From Solirubrobacterales bacterium (GTDB lineage Bacteria; Actinomycetota; Thermoleophilia; Solirubrobacterales; 70-9), in NCBI GenBank assembly GCA_017304845.1, contig JAFKLL010000019.1, positions 1-64,000 on the forward strand: a DNA stretch of 64,000 nucleotides, given 5' to 3'. The notes beneath the pieces are model-generated. The model did not search any database. It was given only the letters and a program-made list of their open reading frames with translations, and was not told the DNA's origin. Both the position numbers and the translations under genes were made by a program. Positions 58,501 through 64,000 of this stretch are shown here, piece after piece. Every line of letters starts with the position of its first letter. Position 1 is the first letter of the stretch.

Positions 58501-59892
58501 ATGATCTCGGGGATGGCGTCGCGTCGCTCCCTCTCCGTCTCAGCCGGGCTGCTGGTCGCCCTGGCCGGCGTCTCGCTGGCGACCCTGCTGATCTTCCCGC
58601 TCAAGCAGGTCGCGCCCACCGCCTCGGCGGGCATGATCTACCTGCTGCCGGTGCTGGCCGTCTCGATCTTCTGGGATCGCTGGATCGGGCTGCTGACCGC
58701 GGTTCTCAGCGCCGTCGCCTTCAACCTCTTCCACATCCAGCCGACCGGGACCCTCTCGGTCAACGCGCCCGAGAACTTCGTGGCGCTGCTGCTGTTCCTG
58801 ATTACGGCGGCGATCACCTCGACCCTGGCCGAGATCTCACGGGCGCGGGCCCGTGAGGCCGAGCAACGGCGACTGGAGGCGGACATCACCGCCGATCTCG
58901 CCGGCGGCCTGCTGGTCGGCCGGGTCTCCGACCAGCTGCCGGAGGCCTCGCGACGCCTGGCCGACAACCTCGACCTGCCGGGAGCCCGGCTCGAGCTGGG
59001 GCCGGCCGACCCCGACGAGGGCCTCGACCTGAGGCTGGACCTCGGAAGCGGCAGCGGCCGCCTGGAGCTGCCGCCCGGCACCTCCGACACCGAGGCCCGG
59101 TGGATCACCGAGCGGATCGGGCCCTCGATCGAGGCGATCCTGACCGTCGCCCTGGAACGCGACCGGCTCCAGGACCAGGCGATCGAGACCGGAGCCCTGC
59201 AGCGCTCGGACGAGCTGAAGACCGCTCTGATCCGATCCGTCTCCCACGACTTCCGGACCCCGCTGGCCGGCATCCTCACCTCGGCCGAGGCGCTGCGCAG
59301 CGCCAGCCTCGACGACACCGAGCGGGCCGAGATGACCGACTCGATCGTCGGCGAGGCCTCCCGGCTCTCGCTGATGGTCAACAACCTGCTCGACCTCTCC
59401 CGACTCGAGTCCGACGCGGCCGCCCCGCGCCGAGACTGGTGCAGCCTGGAGGAGATCGTCGAGACCGCGGTCGAGGAGGCCCGCCGCCGCAATCCCGACG
59501 TGCCGGTGCGGACCCGGCTCGAGAGCTCTCCCCGACTGGCCCGGATCGACGCGGTCCAGACCGAGCGGGCCCTGGTCAACCTGATCGAGAACGCGCAGCG
59601 CTACTCCGATCCCGAGCCGGTCACCGTGACCCTCCACGACGGCCCGACCACCGGGATCATCCACATCGTCGACCGCGGCCCGGGCATCCCCGCCGCCGAC
59701 CTGGAACGGATCTTCGAGCCGTTCGTGACCCTCGACGACGCCCCCTCCCACCCCGGCTCGGGGCTCGGCCTGGCGATCGCCCGCGGGTTCGTCGAGAGCA
59801 ACGGCGGCACGGTCCGGGCCGAGTCCCTGCCCGGCCAGGGCGCTACCTTCGTGGTCGAGATGAAGACCGAGGAGACGAATCAGGGTGGTTGA
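58501..59892 (+). CDS. kdpD: KdpD-like sensor histidine kinase (short form)
   Basis: 463 residues against about 900 for full KdpD: the N-terminal KdpD sensor and USP domains are missing. A DUF4118-type four-segment membrane domain (LLVALAGVSLATLLIFPL through LLLFLITAAITSTLAE, about 10-110) precedes a GAF-like part, HisKA with the phospho-His in SVSHDFRTPLAGIL, and HATPase with NLIENAQRYS, DRGPGIP and GSGLGLAIARGFV. Overlaps kdpE by 8 nt and stands at the head of the kdp genes. It should sense K+ limitation or turgor through the membrane domain (inference). ATG 58513, after GGGG, is an alternative start. Confidence 0.9.
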   Translation: MISGMASRRSLSVSAGLLVALAGVSLATLLIFPLKQVAPTASAGMIYLLPVLAVSIFWDRWIGLLTAVLSAVAFNLFHIQPTGTLSVNAPENFVALLLFLITAAITSTLAEISRARAREAEQRRLEADITADLAGGLLVGRVSDQLPEASRRLADNLDLPGARLELGPADPDEGLDLRLDLGSGSGRLELPPGTSDTEARWITERIGPSIEAILTVALERDRLQDQAIETGALQRSDELKTALIRSVSHDFRTPLAGILTSAEALRSASLDDTERAEMTDSIVGEASRLSLMVNNLLDLSRLESDAAAPRRDWCSLEEIVETAVEEARRRNPDVPVRTRLESSPRLARIDAVQTERALVNLIENAQRYSDPEPVTVTLHDGPTTGIIHIVDRGPGIPAADLERIFEPFVTLDDAPSHPGSGLGLAIARGFVESNGGTVRAESLPGQGATFVVEMKTEETNQGG

Positions 59893-60568
59893 GCCGGGCC
59901 GCCGCATCCTCGCCGTCGACGACGAGATGCTGATCCTGCGGGGGCTGAAGCTGGTCCTGCGGGAGGCCGGGTTCGAGCCGGTGGTAGCCGCCACCGCCGA
60001 GGAAGCGCTCGACCTGGTCGCGGTGCATCCCCCTGACGCGGCGATAGTCGATCTTGTCCTGCCGGATGGCGACGGGGTCGATGTCTGCCGGGAGATCCGC
60101 ACCTGGAGCCAGATGCCGCTGATCGTCCTCTCCGCGATCGACGACGAGGACCACAAGGTGCGGGCCCTCGAGGCCGGCGCCGACGACTACGTGACCAAGC
60201 CCTTCAGCCCCCGCGAGCTGATCGCCCGCCTCGAGGCGGCGCTGCGGCGCGCACCCGGCGCGTCCACCGAGCCGGTGGTCGAGTTCGACGGGCTGGTCGT
60301 CGACCTGGGCTCGCATACGGTCACCCTGGACGGCGAGGAGGTGCGGCTGACCCCGACCGAGTTCGGCCTGCTCCGCCAGTTCGCGCTCAACCCGGGGCGG
60401 CTGCTCACCCACCGAGCCCTGCTGACCGAGGTCTGGGGCCCCGGCTACGCGGACGACACCCAGGTCCTGCGGACCCACATCGCGAACCTGCGACGCAAGA
60501 TCGAGCCTTCCGGCTCAACCAGGCGGATCCGGACCGACACCGGGGTCGGCTACCGCTTCGTGGCCTGA
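59885..60568 (+). CDS. kdpE: KdpE-like response regulator
   Basis: 227-residue OmpR-type regulator. Receiver: acidic pair VDDE, phospho-acceptor in AIVDLVLPDGDG (about residue 55), Lys in YVTKPFSPREL. DNA-binding winged helix: RLTPTEFGLLRQFALNPGRLLTHRALL and VLRTHIANLRRKIEP. GTG 59885 lies inside the kdpD end. Direct repeats TTCAC at 60582 and 60601 upstream of the transport genes may be its binding site (weak). Confidence 0.93.
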   Translation: MVEPGRRILAVDDEMLILRGLKLVLREAGFEPVVAATAEEALDLVAVHPPDAAIVDLVLPDGDGVDVCREIRTWSQMPLIVLSAIDDEDHKVRALEAGADDYVTKPFSPRELIARLEAALRRAPGASTEPVVEFDGLVVDLGSHTVTLDGEEVRLTPTEFGLLRQFALNPGRLLTHRALLTEVWGPGYADDTQVLRTHIANLRRKIEPSGSTRRIRTDTGVGYRFVA

Positions 60569-60641
60569 ACCACACAGAATCTTCACGCCGACCACCGGGA
60601 TTCACATGCGGCCTTGGCACGGGCCGTCGCATGCTGTTTCC

Positions 60642-60722
60642 ATGGAAATTCTCGGTCTTGCTCTCGGCCTCGCCGCCTTCGCCGGACTCGCCGTCGGCCT
60701 GAAGCTGATGGAGCGCATATGA
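60642..60722 (+). CDS. 26-residue hydrophobic peptide upstream of kdpF
   Basis: MEILGLALGLAAFAGLAVGL plus KLMERI: one membrane helix with a basic end, the same plan as KdpF. Its TGA overlaps the kdpF ATG by 4 nt, as between all following kdp genes, which supports real translation. No strong ribosome-binding site. Could be an additional small subunit or a leader peptide. Confidence 0.5.
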   Translation: MEILGLALGLAAFAGLAVGLKLMERI

Positions 60723-60808
60723 GCGCGGTGACGGTGATCAGCCTGATCATCTCGGCGGGCCTGTTCGTCTATCTCGGATACGCGCTGATCCGCGGGGAGA
60801 ACCTCTGA
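60719..60808 (+). CDS. kdpF: KdpF-like small subunit of K+-transporting ATPase
   Basis: 29-residue single-helix peptide (VTVISLIISAGLFVYLGYAL, then IRGENL) with the KdpF ending YALIRxE. KdpF stabilises the Kdp complex. Overlaps both neighbours: ATGA with the upstream peptide and TGATG with kdpA. Confidence 0.85.
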   Translation: MSAVTVISLIISAGLFVYLGYALIRGENL

Positions 60809-62541
60809 TGGACTGGCCGGGAATCGGGCAGCTGGCGCTGCTGGTCGGCCTGCTCACCGCCCTCACCCCGCTGCTCGGGGGCTACATGGCCCGGGTCTTC
60901 TCCGGCGAGCGCGTCTGGTTGACGCCCCTCCTCGCGCCGGTCGAGCGCGGCGCCCTCCGCCTGTTCGGAGCCGAGGCCGAGCGGGACCAGAACTGGAAGC
61001 GGTACGGCCTGTCCCTCCTCGCCTTCTCGGCCGCCTCCTGGGTCGTGCTCTACCTGATCCTGGCGACCCAGTCGATCCATCCCTGGAACCCCCAGGGCCT
61101 CGGCGCAATGCCATGGGACGTGAACTTCAACACGACCACCTCGTTCGTCACCAACACGAACTGGCAGTTCTACGCCGGAGAGACCACGCTCTCCAACTTC
61201 TCCCAGATGGCCGGCCTGGCCGTCCAGAACTTCGTCTCGGCCGCGGTCGGCATCGCCGTCGCGATCGCCCTCATCCGCGGCATCGTCAGCCGCTCCGGCG
61301 ACTCGCTCGGCAACTTCTGGCGGGACCTCACCCGGGCGATCCTCTACATCCTGCTGCCACTCTCGATCCTGGCGACGATCTTCTTCATCTCGCAGGGAGT
61401 GATCCAGAACCTCTCGGACTACGTCAGGCTCACCACCCTCACCGGGCACGAGCAGGTCCTCGGCATGGGCCCGAACGCCTCGCAGGAGGCGATCAAGCTG
61501 ATCGGGACCAACGGCGGCGGCTTCTTCAACGTGAACTCGGCGATGCCGTTCTCGAACCCGAGCGGCCTGACCAACTTCGTCCAGGTCTTCCTGATCCTGC
61601 TGATCCCGACCGCCCTGACCGCGACCTTCGGCCGGATGGTCGGCAGCCGGCGCCAGGGCTGGGCGATCTTCGCGGCGATGATGGCGCTGTTCCTGGTCGC
61701 CGTGGTGGTCGTCCACCTGGCCGAGTCGAACGGGTCGCCGGCCCAGCACCTGGCCGGGATCGCGGGCGGCAACATGGAGGGCAAGGAGACCCGCTTCGGG
61801 ATCTCCGGCTCGTCGCTCTTCGCCGCGGTGACCACGGTCGCGTCCTGCGGCGCCGTGAACGCGGCGATGGAGTCGCTCACCGGCCTCGGCGGAGCGGTGC
61901 CGATGGCCAACATGATGACCGGCGAGGTCATCTTCGGAGGGGTCGGCGCCGGGCTCTACGGCATGCTGATGATGGTCCTCCTCGCCGTCTTCCTGGCCGG
62001 CCTGATGGTCGGCCGCACGCCCGAGTACCTGGGCAAGCGGATCGGCGCCCGCGAGGTGAAGCTGGTTGCGATCGCGGCCCTGGCCACGCCCCTGACCATG
62101 CTGGCCGGCTCCGGGCTGGCCATGGCCACCAAGTGGGGCGATCCGTCGATCTACAACGGCGGGCCACAGGGCTTCTCGGAGACTCTCTACGCCTACGTCT
62201 CCCAGGCCGCCAACAACGGCTCCGCCTTCGCCGGCTACACCGGGTTCCTCCAACCCAACGGCGACAACGTCGGCGCCTTCGGCATCACCTTCGCCGACCT
62301 GATGGGCAGCGCCGCGCTGTTCGCCGGCCGCTTCATCCCGATCATCGCGATCCTCGCCGTGGCCGGCGCCCTGGCCGGCAAGCGGGTGGCGCCCGAAGGG
62401 GCCGGCACCTTCCGCACCGACAACCCGACCTTCGTCGTCCTGCTGATCGGCGTCGTGCTGCTGGTCGCGCTGCTCACCTTCGTGCCGGCCCTGCTGCTCG
62501 GCCCGATCGTCCAATCACTCTCGGAAGGACTGTTCGCATGA
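60808..62541 (+). CDS. kdpA: Potassium-transporting ATPase subunit KdpA
   Basis: 577 residues, normal length, about ten membrane segments plus the four selectivity-filter loops: FVTNTNWQFYAGETTLSN, IGTNGGGFFNVNSAMPF, TTVASCGAVNAAMESL and NNGSAFAGYTGF. KdpA carries K+ selectivity in the KdpFABC pump at the inner membrane. Overlaps kdpC by 4 nt. Confidence 0.97.
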   Translation: MDWPGIGQLALLVGLLTALTPLLGGYMARVFSGERVWLTPLLAPVERGALRLFGAEAERDQNWKRYGLSLLAFSAASWVVLYLILATQSIHPWNPQGLGAMPWDVNFNTTTSFVTNTNWQFYAGETTLSNFSQMAGLAVQNFVSAAVGIAVAIALIRGIVSRSGDSLGNFWRDLTRAILYILLPLSILATIFFISQGVIQNLSDYVRLTTLTGHEQVLGMGPNASQEAIKLIGTNGGGFFNVNSAMPFSNPSGLTNFVQVFLILLIPTALTATFGRMVGSRRQGWAIFAAMMALFLVAVVVVHLAESNGSPAQHLAGIAGGNMEGKETRFGISGSSLFAAVTTVASCGAVNAAMESLTGLGGAVPMANMMTGEVIFGGVGAGLYGMLMMVLLAVFLAGLMVGRTPEYLGKRIGAREVKLVAIAALATPLTMLAGSGLAMATKWGDPSIYNGGPQGFSETLYAYVSQAANNGSAFAGYTGFLQPNGDNVGAFGITFADLMGSAALFAGRFIPIIAILAVAGALAGKRVAPEGAGTFRTDNPTFVVLLIGVVLLVALLTFVPALLLGPIVQSLSEGLFA

Positions 62542-63125
62542 TCTCCACTTTGCGAGCGGCGGTGGTCTCGATTGCCGTCTTCACCCTCACCCTGGGCCTC
62601 GCCTACCCCCTGCTCTCCACCGTCGCGGCCGGCGTGATCGCACCGAACGGTTCGAAGGGGTCGCTGATCGAGCGGGACGGCGAGGCGGTCGGCTCGCGGC
62701 TGATCGGCCAGAGCTTCGCCGGCCATCCCGAGTACTTCCAGTCCCGGCCGTCGCAGTCCGGCTATTCCGCCGACGCCACCTTCTTCTCGAATGCGGGCCC
62801 CAACGGGCGTGACACCTTCAAGGCCATCGACGCCAACGCTAAGCGGTACCTGAAGCGAGAAGGCCCGTTCACGCCCGGTCTCACCCGGGCCGACATCCCG
62901 CCCTCCGCGGTGATGACCTCGGCCTCCGGGGTCGACCCGGAGATCTCCCCCGAGGACGCGCGGATCCAGGCCCACCGGGTAGCGGCCGAACGGAAGGCGC
63001 CCCTCCAGGACGTCCTCGCCCTGGTCGACCGCCACACCAGCGGGCGGGCCCTGGGAATTCTCGGCGACCCCGCCGTCAACGTCTTGGAACTGAATCTCGA
63101 CCTCGATCAGGAGTACCCGCGATGA
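62538..63125 (+). CDS. kdpC: Potassium-transporting ATPase subunit KdpC
   Basis: 195 residues: one N-terminal membrane helix (VSIAVFTLTLGLAYPLLSTV) and an extracellular domain with SRLIGQSFAGHPEYFQSRPS, SADATFFSNAGPN and DPEISPEDARIQAHRVA. It lies between kdpA and kdpB, not after kdpB as usual. Overlaps both neighbours by 4 nt. Confidence 0.95.
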   Translation: MISTLRAAVVSIAVFTLTLGLAYPLLSTVAAGVIAPNGSKGSLIERDGEAVGSRLIGQSFAGHPEYFQSRPSQSGYSADATFFSNAGPNGRDTFKAIDANAKRYLKREGPFTPGLTRADIPPSAVMTSASGVDPEISPEDARIQAHRVAAERKAPLQDVLALVDRHTSGRALGILGDPAVNVLELNLDLDQEYPR

Positions 63126-64000
63126 ACCAGGCCCCGACCATCTTCAACCCCTCGACCCTGGCCACCGCGACCCTGGAGTCGGTCCGGAAGCTGGATCCCC
63201 GGCACGTGGTCAAGAGCCCGGTCATGTTCGTGGTCGAGGTCTCCGCGGTGCTGATCACCGGGATCTGGGTCGCCCAGGCGCTCGGGGTGAGCGGCTCCGG
63301 CGTCGGTGACGCCCCCGCCTGGTTCTCCTTCACGGTCGCCGTCCTGCTCTGGCTGACCGTCCTCTTCGCCAACTTCGCCGAGTCGGTGGCCGAGGGCCGC
63401 GGCAAGGCCCAGGCCGACGCGCTGCGCTCGATGCGCTCGGACACCCAGGCCCGGATGACCGACGGCACCACCCGTCCCGCCGCCGATCTCGCCCAGGGCG
63501 ATCTCGTGGTCGTCGAGACCGGCGAGACGATCCCCGGGGACGGGACCATCGTCGAGGGCATCGCCTCGGTCGACGAGTCGGCGATCACCGGCGAGTCCGC
63601 GCCCGTGATCCGCGAGGCCGGCGGCGATCGCAGCGCCGTCACCGGCGGCACCCGGGTCCTCTCCGACCGCATCGTGGTCGAGATCACCCAGCAGCCGGGC
63701 CAGTCCTTCCTCGACCGGATGATCGCCCTGATCGAAGGCGCCTCGCGCAAGAAGACCCCGAACGAGATCGCCCTGAACATCCTGCTGGCCGGGCTGACCA
63801 TCGTCTTCCTCGCGGTCGTCCTCACCTTGGCGCCCTTCGCCGACTACGCGGGGACCCCGGTGTCAGTCGTGATGCTCGCCTCCCTCCTGATCGCGCTGAT
63901 CCCGACCACGATCGGGGCGCTCCTGCCGGCGATCGGCATCGCCGGCATGGACCGTCTGGTCCGTCGCAACGTGCTCGCCCTCTCCGGGCGCTCGGTCGAG
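63122..64000 (+). CDS. kdpB: Potassium-transporting ATPase ATP-binding subunit KdpB, 3' part outside window
   Basis: 293 residues of a P-type ATPase, cut before the DKTGT phosphorylation site. Visible: KSPVMFVVEVSAVLIT in the first membrane segment, LLWLTVLFANFAESVAEGRGKAQ, the actuator-domain motif SVDESAITGESAPVI, and the segment LIALIPTTIGALLPAIGIAG that faces the K+ site. Lies last in the order F-A-C-B. Confidence 0.97.
   Translation, partial: MNQAPTIFNPSTLATATLESVRKLDPRHVVKSPVMFVVEVSAVLITGIWVAQALGVSGSGVGDAPAWFSFTVAVLLWLTVLFANFAESVAEGRGKAQADALRSMRSDTQARMTDGTTRPAADLAQGDLVVVETGETIPGDGTIVEGIASVDESAITGESAPVIREAGGDRSAVTGGTRVLSDRIVVEITQQPGQSFLDRMIALIEGASRKKTPNEIALNILLAGLTIVFLAVVLTLAPFADYAGTPVSVVMLASLLIALIPTTIGALLPAIGIAGMDRLVRRNVLALSGRSVE

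Noticed and set aside
60582..60605. Direct repeats TTCAC as the KdpE binding site
   Set aside because: Only two 5-bp words 19 bp apart; too little to claim as a feature.

Overview
The window is high-GC, gene-dense DNA with short intergenic gaps and many 1-8 nt gene overlaps. The sequence suggests a high-GC actinobacterium, most likely of the Thermoleophilia/Solirubrobacterales type. This is an inference from the AroK-AroB fusion, actinobacterial families (DUF4333 lipoprotein, SigB/F-like sigma factor, UBP-type zinc finger, DUF4118 sensor kinase) and secreted CSLREA and lysine-rich lipase-like proteins. No rRNA gene is present to prove it.

Layout. 1-6.4 kb (mostly minus): the end of a housekeeping cluster (efp, nusB, an XseB-like ORF, a polyprenyl diphosphate synthase) interrupted by yjbQ, a secreted lipase-like gene and a PucR-type regulator. 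6.5-13.4 kb (plus): an M42 peptidase and two tandem paralogues of the lipase-like gene, each with a CRP-type palindrome just after its -10 box and strong hairpin terminators downstream. 13.5-17.8 kb (minus): shikimate operon aroC-aroKB(fused)-aroQ-pepP. 18.2-24.8 kb (minus): mnmA (fused to an IscU/NifU-like scaffold)-alaS-ruvX-mltG-aroE. 24.8-27.5 kb: an SDR and a secreted NHL/collagen-like protein. 27.7-37.7 kb (minus): an ATP-pyrophosphatase, aspS, two duplicated CSLREA proteins, hisS, an MBL hydrolase, glutamate formimidoyltransferase and an M29-like aminopeptidase. 37.8-41.2 kb (plus): a membrane protein, a VOC protein and an ABC exporter pair. 41.3 kb: a tRNA with anticodon CAT. 42.0-44.6 kb: a compositionally different four-gene cassette containing a SET-domain methyltransferase. 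44.6-58.4 kb: an AKR, an MFS/TetR pair, envelope proteins, a Crp-like regulator, a sigma factor, an FAD oxidase, a UBP zinc finger, an alkylsulfatase and RlmA. 58.5-64.0 kb: a potassium-uptake operon kdpD-E-(26-aa peptide)-F-A-C-B, cut by the window end.

How genes work together. The aro genes give most of the path from DAHP to chorismate. The alaS, aspS, hisS, efp, mnmA, rlmA-like and tRNA genes serve translation. KdpDE would control KdpFACB. The TetR gene and its inverted repeat probably control the divergent MFS exporter.

Three patterns stand out. (1) Many genes start about 6-9 nt after a TANNNT box, implying leaderless mRNAs, whereas the secreted-protein genes have leaders with Shine-Dalgarno sites. 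(2) Secreted-protein genes have inserted and duplicated inside conserved housekeeping clusters. (3) A palindromic repeat of about 46 bp occurs twice, 17 kb apart, in opposite orientation.
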